A DNA stretch of 64,000 nucleotides from Vreelandella sp042466685 (GCF_042466685.1 NZ_CP170448.1:2232001-2296000), one strand, 5' to 3'. Numbered from the stretch's first letter, positions 8,694-16,873 are shown. Numbers and translations: made by a program. Notes: generated by a model from the letters alone, not told the origin.

Positions 8694-9263
8694 ATGCCAT
8701 CATCTGTGCCGCCTCCCACGTTGGAGACATCAAAACAGCCAGTAAATGGTTATCAGTTGCTGGTAGCCATGCTGCTAATGCCGCTGGCAAGCGCGTTAGC
8801 GGTGGCTAGCTGGACACTTTATGCCCTGCTCGCAAAACATCCTCTCTATGTGCTGGTACCGTTGAGTAGCGGTGTGCTGTTGGCTTGGCTGGCTTGGTTT
8901 ATCGCCATGCGGGGAGACACCTGCCGCTTGATGCAATGGTTATTACTGGGGCTAGCGTTGGCGCTGGGCGGATTTGGGATGGCTAGCCAACCGTGGGAGT
9001 TTTTGTTGGTGGGGGCTGGGCTTGGACTGGGAGGGGCGGTGATTACGACGGGCATCGCCCACGCCAAAGGCTGGATGCCTGGCCGCTGGGTGAGTCTTTG
9101 TGTCGCCGTTTTTCTGGCTTTAGCGGCGGGGGTAGGGTTTTCCTTGCGGATGGCTCCTCTGGTAGTCCAAGCCTATGGTTGGCGCGCGGCGCCACTTAGC
9201 CTGTTGATACCTCTGTTTATGGTAATGCTGCTGCTGTGGCTTTTCGTAGAGTCACCCGAGTAA
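8694..9263 (+). CDS. Six-helix membrane protein resembling half an MFS carrier
   Basis: The 189-residue, very hydrophobic protein has about six membrane segments. The last portion (GMASQPWEF, GLGGAVITTGIAHAKGW, GYGWRAAPL-like AYGWRAAPLSLL ending LFVESPE) is like the N-terminal half of an MFS carrier; no second half follows. The start at 8694 is chosen because GGGAAA precedes it; ATGs at 8655 or 8550 are possible. It is divergent from narX and heads a plus-strand group with the next two genes. Function is unknown. Confidence 0.6.
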   Translation: MPSSVPPPTLETSKQPVNGYQLLVAMLLMPLASALAVASWTLYALLAKHPLYVLVPLSSGVLLAWLAWFIAMRGDTCRLMQWLLLGLALALGGFGMASQPWEFLLVGAGLGLGGAVITTGIAHAKGWMPGRWVSLCVAVFLALAAGVGFSLRMAPLVVQAYGWRAAPLSLLIPLFMVMLLLWLFVESPE

Positions 9264-9343
9264 TGCCACCTAGTAGTTTCACCTGTTCATTCTTACTTAC
9301 TCTCTCCTTCTGATTTTAAACCACTAGCGATAAGGCCCATTTT

Positions 9344-9736
9344 ATGACCATAGCGACGTTTGCCGATTTACTGCAGGAAGCGCGTAAACAACCTAAGCCC
9401 CAGCGCCTGCTGTTTGTGTTCGTTCGCGCAGAGCTGCCCGATTTCCCCGATGCTGACCAGCGTCGTCGCTTCGAACAGGGGGAAGGGGGTGTGTTGGTGC
9501 CGGTAGTATGCGTAGACAAGTCGACGGAGGAGTTGACCAGCATGGCGGCGTTGGTTGAGGAGTCACGCCGTACCGAGATCGAATGGGATCTAGTTTTCAC
9601 AGCTGCCATGGACGACCCAAAAGATGACGCCGAGGTTGAACGGCAGCTCCAGCGTATGATGGAGTCGCTGCAAATGGGTAATATCACCGCCTATCTTGCC
9701 TTCGATCATCACGGCAATGCGGTTAACGTCGGCTAG
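9344..9736 (+). CDS. Conserved soluble protein of unknown function
   Basis: This 130-residue, acidic, cysteine-poor protein begins MTIATFADLLQEARKQPKPQRLLFVF and contains VPVVCVDKSTEELTSMAALVEESRR. I recall similar short proteins near nar/nor genes that databases sometimes label 'ribonucleotide reductase subunit alpha'. It has none of the NrdA catalytic features, so that label looks misleading. It sits 11 bases before the SirB-like gene and about 80 after the half-MFS gene, suggesting one operon divergent from narXL. Function is unknown. Confidence 0.65.
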   Translation: MTIATFADLLQEARKQPKPQRLLFVFVRAELPDFPDADQRRRFEQGEGGVLVPVVCVDKSTEELTSMAALVEESRRTEIEWDLVFTAAMDDPKDDAEVERQLQRMMESLQMGNITAYLAFDHHGNAVNVG

Positions 9737-9747
9737 GGACGGTTACC

Positions 9748-10134
9748 ATGGAGCACTATTTCCTCATCAAGCACCTGCACATGACGGCCGCTGCGCTGAG
9801 CATCACGCTCTTCATAGTGCGCGCCTGGTGGTCGGTGCAGGAAAGCCCGCGACTCAACGCCCGTTGGGTCAAGGTATTGCCTCATCTTATTGATACGGCT
9901 CTGTTGGGGCTGGGGGTGACTTTGATGGTATTGCTTTCCGTATGGCCCTGGCAGCTTCCTTGGCTTGGCGCCAAGTTACTGGGGCTGCTGGCCTATATCG
10001 GTATTGGCACCATTGCGATTAAGCGGGGGCCAACGCCCAAAGCGCGTGCTATGGCCGCCGTCGTAGCGGTGGCTATCTTTGCCTATATGGTGGGGGCCGC
10101 GATACGTCACAGCCCGCTTTCCTGGTTGGCCTGA
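9748..10134 (+). CDS. SirB-family membrane protein
   Basis: The 128-residue protein has four membrane segments. It has the SirB pattern: an early YFLIKHLHMTAAALSITLF, then RARWVKVLPHLIDT-like WVKVLPHLIDTALLGLG, then WLGAKLLGLLAYIGIGTIAIK. The conserved histidines in KHLH and LPHLIDT are present and could bind metal or haem, but no function is established. ATG 9748 follows GGACGG. It lies directly behind the 130-residue gene. Confidence 0.8.
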   Translation: MEHYFLIKHLHMTAAALSITLFIVRAWWSVQESPRLNARWVKVLPHLIDTALLGLGVTLMVLLSVWPWQLPWLGAKLLGLLAYIGIGTIAIKRGPTPKARAMAAVVAVAIFAYMVGAAIRHSPLSWLA

Positions 10135-10199
10135 GAGGTGATTGCCTTTAGCGCTTACGCCATACGTTAGCGCAAGATGATGCATCATTGGGGAAATGA

Positions 10200-10550
10200 T
10201 TATTTCAGCATTTTCAGGTATTGGCGCAGTACTTCGGCATTGTTTCGGCGTTCTTCCTTTGAGGCATACACCAGGGTGACTCGCTCGTTCTTTGCACGTT
10301 GCGCAAGGTCACGCAGGGACTCGCGATAGGACGTTAACTCTTTGAGATAGCGTCGGCGAAAGTCATTCCAGCCGAGTGATCCGTTATGGAATGCTTTGCG
10401 AAGCTCACTGCTGGGTGCGACCTCTTTACGCCACTCATTGATATTGGCTTCTTCCTTGGATACTCCGCGGGGCCAGATTCCGTCGACTAGGACACGATAA
10501 CCATCCTTGTTGTGAGGTGCGTCGTAGGCACGCTTTAATGCAATATTCAT
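10200..10550 (-). CDS. DUF488-family protein, complete copy
   Basis: The 116-residue protein contains the DUF488 hallmarks LVDGIWPRGVSKEEANINEWRKE near the N-terminus and NERVTLVYASKEERRNNAEVLRQYL at the end. GAGGTAACG precedes the ATG at 10550, favouring it over the ATG six codons upstream. The usual 'WPRGxxK' motif, strongly conserved in the family, is intact. The Yip1 copy 2 gene is immediately upstream on the same strand, a pairing that echoes the left edge of the window. Biochemical role unknown. Confidence 0.85.
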   Translation of the reverse strand: MNIALKRAYDAPHNKDGYRVLVDGIWPRGVSKEEANINEWRKEVAPSSELRKAFHNGSLGWNDFRRRYLKELTSYRESLRDLAQRAKNERVTLVYASKEERRNNAEVLRQYLKMLK

Positions 10551-10619
10551 CGTTACCTCGCAAGTCAATGAATGTCCTTTTAAGCCTAGCTAGTTAGTCG
10601 ATCCTTCTCTACTTCAACC

Positions 10620-11186
10620 TTAGTAAGCCCAGACAATAGCCATCAGCAAGCCCCATGCCAGCAACCCTGCGGCCATAACGGTGTAAGTTGCGGACATCGT
10701 TGTTACGTCATTCGCTGAGCGTTTACACAGAGCCTGCAGCCCGTGGTAGACCAAACTGCAAGAGATGCCCAGTGCCACCAGTACTGCCACAGCATTGAAC
10801 AACAGGCTGGGGATCAGCAGAGCGATCGCTGCTGACCAAAGTGGCAAAGGTGCTAGGGCTGCCAACAGATAAGCGTCGTGGTAGCTAATTGAGAGATCAC
10901 GATCGCTATTGACCACCGCGTGAATTAGCCAGCCCATTACAAAGAAGGTGAGCAGCTCGGCCAGGAATAGAATGGTCGTGATGAAGCGCCACTGCCGATC
11001 GGCGAAGCCTGGAGCGAAGATATCCCCGTAGTGGGAACCCGCGTAATAGAGCATCACGGGAGGTAACAACGACATGGGCAGCACGATACACCAGGCCAGA
11101 GTGGCGATTGAAGGGTGGCGCTGTTGGAGTTCCTTCCATCCCGCCAGGTGGGTAAAAGGCAGTTGAATAATGCTTAGGGGGTTCAT
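10620..11186 (-). CDS. Yip1-family inner-membrane protein, copy 2
   Basis: The 188-residue membrane protein is a paralogue of the gene at 356-922 and the same length, with about 69% identity by hand alignment. Conserved blocks include VLPMSLLPPVMLYYAG, FADRQWRFITTI and GISCSLVYHGLQALC. GAGG precedes the ATG at 11186. It is upstream of the DUF488 gene (69 bases apart) and divergent from norC. A 19-bp palindrome about 51 bases upstream matches that of copy 1. Function is unknown; context suggests expression in anaerobic or nitrogen-oxide conditions. Confidence 0.75.
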   Translation of the reverse strand: MNPLSIIQLPFTHLAGWKELQQRHPSIATLAWCIVLPMSLLPPVMLYYAGSHYGDIFAPGFADRQWRFITTILFLAELLTFFVMGWLIHAVVNSDRDLSISYHDAYLLAALAPLPLWSAAIALLIPSLLFNAVAVLVALGISCSLVYHGLQALCKRSANDVTTMSATYTVMAAGLLAWGLLMAIVWAY

Positions 11187-11227
11187 TGTCTAGCCTCGCG
11201 GTCAGTGGTGATCAGAATGGATTTTAA

Positions 11228-11246
11228 AATATCATGTCATGATATT
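11228..11246. promoter_or_regulatory. 19-bp palindrome upstream of Yip1 copy 2
   Basis: AATATCATG-T-CATGATATT is a perfect inverted repeat centred 51 bases before the Yip1 copy 2 start. It shares the TATCAT half-site and position with the palindrome at 963-977, so both genes may be bound by the same regulator. Confidence 0.55.
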
Positions 11247-11506
11247 AATATTCAGGATTAAGGCTTGCTTTCGCTTTGTCAAGAGTAAAAGTTAATTCTT
11301 TTTGTTTAAGAGAGAGCCACCTACATCAGCAGCAGTGGTATGTGCCGTCTAAAATCTTTTAAGCCATATCATCGAGTCCCTCTGGAACTGCTATGCACTG
11401 GCAACAATCGTACAGAACGCTCGGTCATGCTTAAGAAAACCAAGCCGTGCTTTTGCACTTTTAATTAGCAATGCTGAATGTGAATAGGATTTTCTCTTGC
11501 CAAAAA

Positions 11507-11520
11507 TTGACCTGTGGCAA
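11507..11520 (+). promoter_or_regulatory. FNR/DNR-like box upstream of norC
   Basis: TTGAC-CTGT-GGCAA resembles the FNR/DNR consensus TTGAT-N4-ATCAA (left half 4 of 5, right half 3 of 5). If it activates from -41.5, transcription would begin near 11555, with TTAATC (11543-11548) as -10. The NsrR-like site would then cover the start point. Confidence 0.45.
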
Positions 11521-11550
11521 TGTTGCAAGAGGAATTCTTCTGTTAATCTT

Positions 11551-11573
11551 AAAATGTAAATAATATGCATCTT
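11551..11573. promoter_or_regulatory. NsrR-like operator, norCB
   Basis: The right arm ATGCATCTT is a perfect NsrR half-site and the left arm AAAATGTAA pairs with it at most positions of the 23-bp frame. The site lies 62-84 bases upstream of norC, probably over the transcription start. Confidence 0.65.
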
Positions 11574-11634
11574 AATAAATGCCTTTTGGCTTTCCAGCCG
11601 AGGGCCTGACAAGACTAGCAAGGGAGTATGGCTA

Positions 11635-12087
11635 ATGGCTGATGGACTGACTAAATCAGCGGCCCGCAATATTTTCTACGGCGGTTCGTTGTTCTTCTTC
11701 CTGCTATTTGCCGCGCTAACGGCTCATAGCCATTGGTACATGGTCAATGTCTCCACCGACAGTGAAGGCCTGACTGAGTCGGTGAAGCATGGCAAAGAAG
11801 TGTGGGAAAAAAGTATGTGCATCAACTGCCATAGCATCATGGGGGAAGGCGCCTACTTTGCTCCTGAATTGGGAAACGTCTGGGAGCGTTATGGCGGCCA
11901 CAAAAATCCTGAGGCCGCTCGAGCAGGTATTAATGCCTGGATCCGCGCCCAGCCATTGGGGATCGAAGGTCGCCGTCAGATGCCTTCCTATGACTTTAGC
12001 GAAGAAGAGATGAACTCGTTAATCGACTTCCTAGAGTGGACCGATAGCATCGACGACCAAGACTGGCCCCCACATCCTGCTGGCTAA
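11635..12087 (+). CDS. norC: Nitric oxide reductase subunit C (cytochrome c)
   Basis: The 150-residue membrane-anchored cytochrome c has one N-terminal TM helix (about residues 13-31), the haem c site C62-I-N-C65-H66, and a late methionine ligand in RRQMPSYDFSEEEM. It passes electrons to NorB. The ATG at 11635 is used because the ATG at 11628 runs into TGA after four codons; GGGAG lies upstream. It is co-transcribed with norB 38 bases downstream. The upstream region has FNR- and NsrR-like sites. Confidence 0.96.
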   Translation: MADGLTKSAARNIFYGGSLFFFLLFAALTAHSHWYMVNVSTDSEGLTESVKHGKEVWEKSMCINCHSIMGEGAYFAPELGNVWERYGGHKNPEAARAGINAWIRAQPLGIEGRRQMPSYDFSEEEMNSLIDFLEWTDSIDDQDWPPHPAG

Positions 12088-12125
12088 AACCTCCAGACAG
12101 CGGATGAATAAAGGAGAACCGCACA

Positions 12126-13481
12126 ATGAAATATGAAACCCAGAAGGTCGCCTTGCCTTTCTTTATGGTGGCCATGGCGCTATTTACGCTACAAATTCTC
12201 TTCGGGGTGCTGGCCGCCACTGTTTATGCCTGGCCCAACTTTATGGCCGAAGTAATGCCCTTCCATATCATGCGCGTTAGCCATACCAACCTGTTAATTG
12301 TGTGGTTGTTGATCGGCTTTATGGGGTGTACCTATTACTTGATGCCAGAAGAAGCGGAGCGGGAAATTCATAGCCCCAAGCTGGCGTATATCCAACTGGC
12401 GATCTTTGCTTTTGCCGGTGTCGCTGCTCTGGTTGGTTATCAGTTCGGGATCCATGAAGGGCGCGAGTTTCTTGAGCAACCGTTCTGGGTGAAAATACTC
12501 ATTACCATCTCTTTTCTAATGTTTCTGTTCAATACCAGCATGACGCTGCTGAAAGGTCGCAAGACCGCTATTAATCTGGTGTTAATGCTGGGGCTTTGGC
12601 TAGCGGCGGTGTTCTGGTTATTCGCTTTCTACAACCCGACCAATCTAGCGGTAGATAAACTCTACTGGTGGTGGGTGGTGCACCTCTGGGTGGAAGGTGT
12701 ATGGGAATTGATCATGGCTTCCCTGCTGGGGTATCTGCTGATCAAAATGACCGGCGTGGATCGCGAAGTGATCGAGAAGTGGCTCTATATCATTGTTGGG
12801 TTGGCACTGTTCTCCGGCCTGCTGGGCACCGGGCACCACTACTACTGGATTGGCGCACCTGGCTACTGGCAGCCCATCGGCAGCATCTTCTCGACGCTTG
12901 AGGTGGCGCCTTTCTTCGCCATGGTGGTCTTCGCCTTTACCATGTTCTGGAAGGGCAGTCGTAACCATCCTAATAAAGCGGCCATGCTATGGGCCTTAGG
13001 CTGCCCAACCATTGCCTTTTTCGGCGCGGGTGTGTGGGGCTTTATGCATACCCTTTCGTTCGTGAATTACTACAGCCATGGTACTCAGGTAACCGCCGCT
13101 CATGGCCATCTAGCTTTCTATGGTGCCTATGTGATGCTGATTCTTGGCGTTATTACCTACGCCATGCCGCAGATCCGCCGCGTCCAGCCGTACAACCAGG
13201 TACTGAATATGTGGGGCTTTTGGATCGTTACCAGTGCCATGTGCTTTATGACCTTTACCCTGACCTTCGCCGGGGTCGTGCAGACTCACTTGCAGCGCGT
13301 CTTGGGTATGAATTACATGGAAGTACAGGATCAATTAGGCCTGTTCTATCTTATGCGTCTGGGCGCTGGCGTGGCCGTGGCCGTGGGGTCGATCATGTTG
13401 CTTTACTCCTTCTTCGGGCCCGCGCGTGAGCAGGTGCCCGCCGGCGGCACACAAATTACCGCTGGGGCAGGCTCGGCCTGA
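12126..13481 (+). CDS. norB: Nitric oxide reductase subunit B
   Basis: The 451-residue, 12-helix protein is the catalytic subunit of cytochrome c-dependent NO reductase (2 NO to N2O). Histidine ligands are visible in HIMRVSHTNLLIVW (low-spin haem), HLWVEGVWE with its key glutamate (FeB), GHHYYWIG (FeB histidine pair) and HGHLAFYGAYV with nearby ligands for both haems. No quinol-oxidising N-terminal extension is present, so it is the cNor type and fits norC. A terminator follows in the gap before norQ. Confidence 0.97.
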   Translation: MKYETQKVALPFFMVAMALFTLQILFGVLAATVYAWPNFMAEVMPFHIMRVSHTNLLIVWLLIGFMGCTYYLMPEEAEREIHSPKLAYIQLAIFAFAGVAALVGYQFGIHEGREFLEQPFWVKILITISFLMFLFNTSMTLLKGRKTAINLVLMLGLWLAAVFWLFAFYNPTNLAVDKLYWWWVVHLWVEGVWELIMASLLGYLLIKMTGVDREVIEKWLYIIVGLALFSGLLGTGHHYYWIGAPGYWQPIGSIFSTLEVAPFFAMVVFAFTMFWKGSRNHPNKAAMLWALGCPTIAFFGAGVWGFMHTLSFVNYYSHGTQVTAAHGHLAFYGAYVMLILGVITYAMPQIRRVQPYNQVLNMWGFWIVTSAMCFMTFTLTFAGVVQTHLQRVLGMNYMEVQDQLGLFYLMRLGAGVAVAVGSIMLLYSFFGPAREQVPAGGTQITAGAGSA

Positions 13482-13485
13482 ACTT

Positions 13486-13508
13486 AACGGCCCTGCGGGG
13501 CCGTTTTT
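13486..13508 (+). terminator. Terminator after norB
   Basis: AACGGCCC and GGGCCGTT form an eight-pair stem with a short loop, followed by TTTTT. It may limit norQD expression relative to norCB, as the genes continue in the same direction 38 bases later. Confidence 0.8.
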
Positions 13509-13545
13509 ACTTTCTTTATTTATTTTCCGGCAATGGAGTGTCCCC

Positions 13546-14358
13546 ATGCCTCTCTCTTCTGGCGCTAATCGTTTCGATGAGCGTGATATACCTTTTTACC
13601 AAAGTGTCGGCAATGAATGCAGTATGTTCGAGCATGCCTTTCATCAACGCTTGCCGCTGCTACTGAAAGGCCCCACCGGGTGCGGTAAGACGCGCTTTGT
13701 TAGCCATATGGCCGCCAAGTTAGGGCGTCCACTGTTCACTATTTCATGCCATGACGATCTGACTTCAGCCGACCTTACCGGCCGCTATCTGTTGCAGGGA
13801 GGCGAGACCCGCTGGGTCGATGGCCCGCTTACTCGAGCAGTGCGCGAAGGGGGGATCTGCTATCTCGATGAGGTGGTGGAGGCGCGTAAAGATGTCACCG
13901 TGGTGCTTCACCCGCTCACCGATGACCGCCGACTACTGCCGTTGGAACGTACCGGGGAACTGCTCGAAGCGCCGGATGACTTCATGCTGGTAGTGTCTTA
14001 TAACCCTGGCTATCAGCATATTCTCAAATCGCTTAAACCGAGTACCCGCCAGCGCTTCCTGGCCATGTCATTTGATTTTCCACCACCCAAAGTCGAGCGC
14101 GATATTGTCGCGCGGGAGAGTGGATTGCCCGGTGAGCAGTGCGCCGCGCTGGTCAATCTTGCCGCCAGCCTGCGGGCTATGAAGGGGCAGGATTTAGAAG
14201 AGGGTGTTTCTACTCGCCTGTTGGTTTACTGCGCTACCCTGATTGCCGCCGGGGTGCCCATTTTGGAAGCTGCCCGGGCTACCTTAGTGGAGCCGCTAAG
14301 TGATGACGCAGATGTTCAGGAAGGTCTGATGGAAGCCATTCAAGCAACCTTTGGGTGA
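13546..14358 (+). CDS. norQ: NorQ/NirQ, MoxR-type AAA+ ATPase
   Basis: The 270-residue protein has Walker A GPTGCGKT (residues 42-49), Walker B ICYLDEVVEA, and the MoxR-type VVSYNPGYQ and STRQRFLAM stretches. NorQ works with NorD to insert the non-haem iron of NorB. The ATG at 13546 has GGAG eight bases before it; the longer frame from 13426 runs back through the norB end and terminator and is rejected. norD starts nine bases downstream. Confidence 0.95.
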   Translation: MPLSSGANRFDERDIPFYQSVGNECSMFEHAFHQRLPLLLKGPTGCGKTRFVSHMAAKLGRPLFTISCHDDLTSADLTGRYLLQGGETRWVDGPLTRAVREGGICYLDEVVEARKDVTVVLHPLTDDRRLLPLERTGELLEAPDDFMLVVSYNPGYQHILKSLKPSTRQRFLAMSFDFPPPKVERDIVARESGLPGEQCAALVNLAASLRAMKGQDLEEGVSTRLLVYCATLIAAGVPILEAARATLVEPLSDDADVQEGLMEAIQATFG

Positions 14359-14367
14359 GGGCACGGC

Positions 14368-16311
14368 ATGCTTGATTTTCTTGAAGTCGAAGAGTTTGTA
14401 GGCCGCCATTGGCACCGTTGGGCTTCCAGTGCGGCAAGCTACCCAGACCATCCCGAAGCCGCAGTGCGCCTTGAAACGCTGCGGCCCATGCTTGGCGTCT
14501 TTTTCCGTGCCGGAGGCGGCGAGGCGGGTATTGATGTTGCTGCTATTGCGGGGCGTAGTTCGTCGCATCGCTTATCCTTACGTCAAAGGCTTGGGCTTGA
14601 TGAGGAGGTGCTCGATCAAGCACGCCGTGACGAAGAAAGCCTGTTGTTACCGCCACGCATTGCCTTGTTCGCCGAGGCTTCCTTGAACCGGGATCTCTAC
14701 CTTTGGCTGGTAGCGTACCTGGCGGAGACCCGGTATGTGCACGTCGTCGACGATCCGCTACAGCAAGACCTTCTCCAGCTGCGTGAAGTAAACCGGGCGA
14801 CTCGGGCTGTGTTGGCCCACTTCCCTGGGCTCGCTCAGCGTCACACCAGGTTATGTCAGGCATTGCTGGCCATTCGCCCCCAGCGCAAGCGCTTGCCGCC
14901 GATGGAAGCAGCGCTTGAATCCGTTCTCTGCATTCAGCTTGGAGAAACGCCGCCCGAGGGCGGCTGGGCCGACGTGATGAATATCGCCATCCTCGATGAG
15001 TCCCTGCCTTTGGACAACTTCCATGCGCCGCGTGGATACCGGCCGCCACTTCCGGTGCCGCTATGGGGGCAAGCCGTTGCCCTGGGTACCCATAAGCAGG
15101 CACGAACCGAGCAGGAAGATGATGAGGCTCCGGTCGCAGGGAAGAATTCGCCACAAGATGATCATGGTAAACGTAAGGCTGACCGGCGCGAGCAGGATCA
15201 GGCCGACCGCGATGACTCTTTAATGCTCAATGCATCCGAAAAGATGCTTTCCTGGGCCGAAATGGTCAATCTCAATCGTCATGTAGAGGATGAAGACGAT
15301 GATAAGGCCAAACAGGCGGCCGACCAGATTGATGAAATTGTGCTCAGTGCTAACCGTAAGAAGGCGGCTTCCAAGTTAAAGCTTGATCTTGATCTAGCGC
15401 CCGGTGAGGTGAGTGGGGGAAGTCTGCGTGGGCGCCATACCTATCCGGAATGGAATCATCGTAAGCAAATCTATATGCCTGACCACTGTGTGGTACTCAG
15501 CGATGTGCAGAGCGAGGAGGGGGAGAACTGGCAGCCGGATGAAACGACAAAACGGCGCATTCGCCGAGTCCGACGCGAGTTTGAAGCACTTAGGCCGCGT
15601 CGTGAGACGCTACGTGGCCAGCTGGATGGCAGCGAGCTGGATATGGACGCCGTCATCCGCTCCCGCTGTGATCTGGCGGCGACCGGTGAAGCCAGCGACC
15701 GTCTCTATCAAGCTAGCCGTACCCAGGCGAGGGATTTGGCGGTTTCGATCCTGGTCGATGTATCCCTTTCCACTGAGGCCTGGCTGGAAGACCGGCGGGT
15801 GCTGGATGTGGCTAAAGAGGCGCTGCTGGTATTGGGGCACGGCCTTGCAGGGTGCGGTGATGACTATGCCATTCACAGCTTTACCTCTCACCGCCGTCAC
15901 CGCGTTTGGGTCAATACGCTGAAAAGTTTCGATGAGCCAATGGGCGAGCGGGTGTCACGGCGGATCGCAGCGCTCAAACCAGGCCACTACACGCGTATGG
16001 GGCCTGCCATTCGGCACCTTTCCCAAGCGCTTGCCAAGCGGCCCAACCGGCACCGGTTGCTCTTGCTATTGACCGACGGAAAGCCCAACGACACTGACTA
16101 TTATGAAGGACGTTATGGTATTGAGGACACGCGTAAAGCGGTGCTTGAAGCGCGACGGGAAGACGTGCGCGTGTTCGGGGTAACGATTGACCGGGAGGCG
16201 GGGCGCTATATTCCTCATCTGTTCGGGCGAGGTGGATACGCCATTGTGCAGCGGCCGGAGCATCTCTCCCTGGCCCTGCCGAGTATCTACCGCCAGATTA
16301 TTGCTTCCTAA
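14368..16311 (+). CDS. norD: NorD, VWA-domain activation protein
   Basis: The 647-residue cytoplasmic protein ends in a von Willebrand A domain. The MIDAS metal site is visible as VDVSLS (about residue 465), with MGPAIRHLSQAL and LLLLTDGKPND supplying further ligands. The middle (about 250-330) is highly charged and low in complexity (EQEDDEAP, DEDDDKAKQ), as is common in NorD. Together with the NorQ ATPase it assembles NorCB. Length fits the family (about 610-650). Confidence 0.95.
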   Translation: MLDFLEVEEFVGRHWHRWASSAASYPDHPEAAVRLETLRPMLGVFFRAGGGEAGIDVAAIAGRSSSHRLSLRQRLGLDEEVLDQARRDEESLLLPPRIALFAEASLNRDLYLWLVAYLAETRYVHVVDDPLQQDLLQLREVNRATRAVLAHFPGLAQRHTRLCQALLAIRPQRKRLPPMEAALESVLCIQLGETPPEGGWADVMNIAILDESLPLDNFHAPRGYRPPLPVPLWGQAVALGTHKQARTEQEDDEAPVAGKNSPQDDHGKRKADRREQDQADRDDSLMLNASEKMLSWAEMVNLNRHVEDEDDDKAKQAADQIDEIVLSANRKKAASKLKLDLDLAPGEVSGGSLRGRHTYPEWNHRKQIYMPDHCVVLSDVQSEEGENWQPDETTKRRIRRVRREFEALRPRRETLRGQLDGSELDMDAVIRSRCDLAATGEASDRLYQASRTQARDLAVSILVDVSLSTEAWLEDRRVLDVAKEALLVLGHGLAGCGDDYAIHSFTSHRRHRVWVNTLKSFDEPMGERVSRRIAALKPGHYTRMGPAIRHLSQALAKRPNRHRLLLLLTDGKPNDTDYYEGRYGIEDTRKAVLEARREDVRVFGVTIDREAGRYIPHLFGRGGYAIVQRPEHLSLALPSIYRQIIAS

Positions 16312-16322
16312 GGAGGTTTCCC

Positions 16323-16544
16323 ATGTCTCGTCATCGCTTTGTCGTGGCAATTAGCCTGTGGTTTTTGGTCGCGTTAGGCGTCATTGTGCCGCTGGTGTGG
16401 CTTATCAATAACCGTGATTGGGGCGTGGCGCTAATGCTGCTAGTCCCTTTTATCGTTTACGGCCTGATGCGCCTGGGCCGTCTGCTGGAGGCCTGGGCCA
16501 ATACAGCGCATCGGTCTTCGGCCTCTGATTCCACGCTGCGCTGA
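16323..16544 (+). CDS. Small two-helix membrane protein, last gene of nor operon
   Basis: The 73-residue protein has two hydrophobic segments (about residues 7-28 and 33-50) and a polar tail. A strong AAGGAGG precedes the ATG at 16323, 11 bases after the norD stop, so it is a real cotranscribed gene. I do not recognise a family with a known function. Position suggests a minor role in NO reductase assembly or membrane insertion. Confidence 0.7.
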   Translation: MSRHRFVVAISLWFLVALGVIVPLVWLINNRDWGVALMLLVPFIVYGLMRLGRLLEAWANTAHRSSASDSTLR

Positions 16545-16556
16545 AAGTCACTTTGG

Positions 16557-16858
16557 TTACCCTGTTATGTGAAAGCGACCGACCAGATAGCCTGAGGCAA
16601 TCAGCGCTAGCGTTAACAGCGTTAGGGCAATAAAACCCCCTGCCAGGCTGAGGTAGCGGCGCGCAAGTTTAAATAGACCATTAGCACACGGTGGGCTTTG
16701 AAGCCGGTTGCTATCAGTACCAGGGCGGCTGACCATAAAGGAAGCGCCTGCCAGTCGGTGGTCTGATCTAGCCGAGCGGAAACCATGGATACCACGGTTA
16801 GCGCCATTAAAAAGGCCCAGGTAATGAGCAAGCGTCGCGTACCGGGGAGTGCTCTCAT
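16557..16858 (-). pseudogene. norF: norF (cytochrome oxidase subunit IV-like), single-base frameshift
   Basis: The first frame gives 78 residues (MRALPGTRRLLITWAFLMAL..., then FKAHRVLMVYLNLR), the prokaryotic subunit IV/NorF pattern, and then stops. From the same place the -1 frame continues as GFIALTLLTLALIASGYLVG, a proper last TM helix, to a TAA at 16557-16559. The break is at a run of five C (16636-16640; G5 on the coding strand). Adding one base restores a 100-residue protein. The total of 302 nt is one short of a multiple of three. It could be a real mutation or a homopolymer sequencing error. It lies 15 bases behind norE. Confidence 0.8.
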
Positions 16859-16873
16859 TGTTCCCTCACAAAA

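Larger units (their letters stand above)
11187..11634. other. Yip1-norC divergent intergenic region (448 bp)
   Basis: No credible gene was seen; the reverse-strand open frame at 11391-11669 has no family features and covers the promoter signals. The region holds the Yip1 palindrome (11228-11246), an FNR/DNR-like box (11507-11520) and an NsrR-like operator (11551-11573). The AT-rich stretch 11280-11500 shows nothing else that I can name. Confidence 0.6.

Noticed and set aside
11391..11669. 92-codon reverse frame upstream of norC
   Set aside because: It overlaps the norC start and promoter sites and has no recognisable feature.
14543..15154. 203-codon reverse frame inside norD, and other long reverse frames in narG, narH, gcvP
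   Set aside because: They are shadows of GC-rich codon use in clear genes, with no family motifs or ribosome sites.
16630..16645. Programmed -1 frameshift in norF at GGGGGTTTTA
   Set aside because: The codon phase (CAG GGG GTT TTA) does not make a canonical X_XXY_YYZ slip site, so mutation or sequencing error is simpler.
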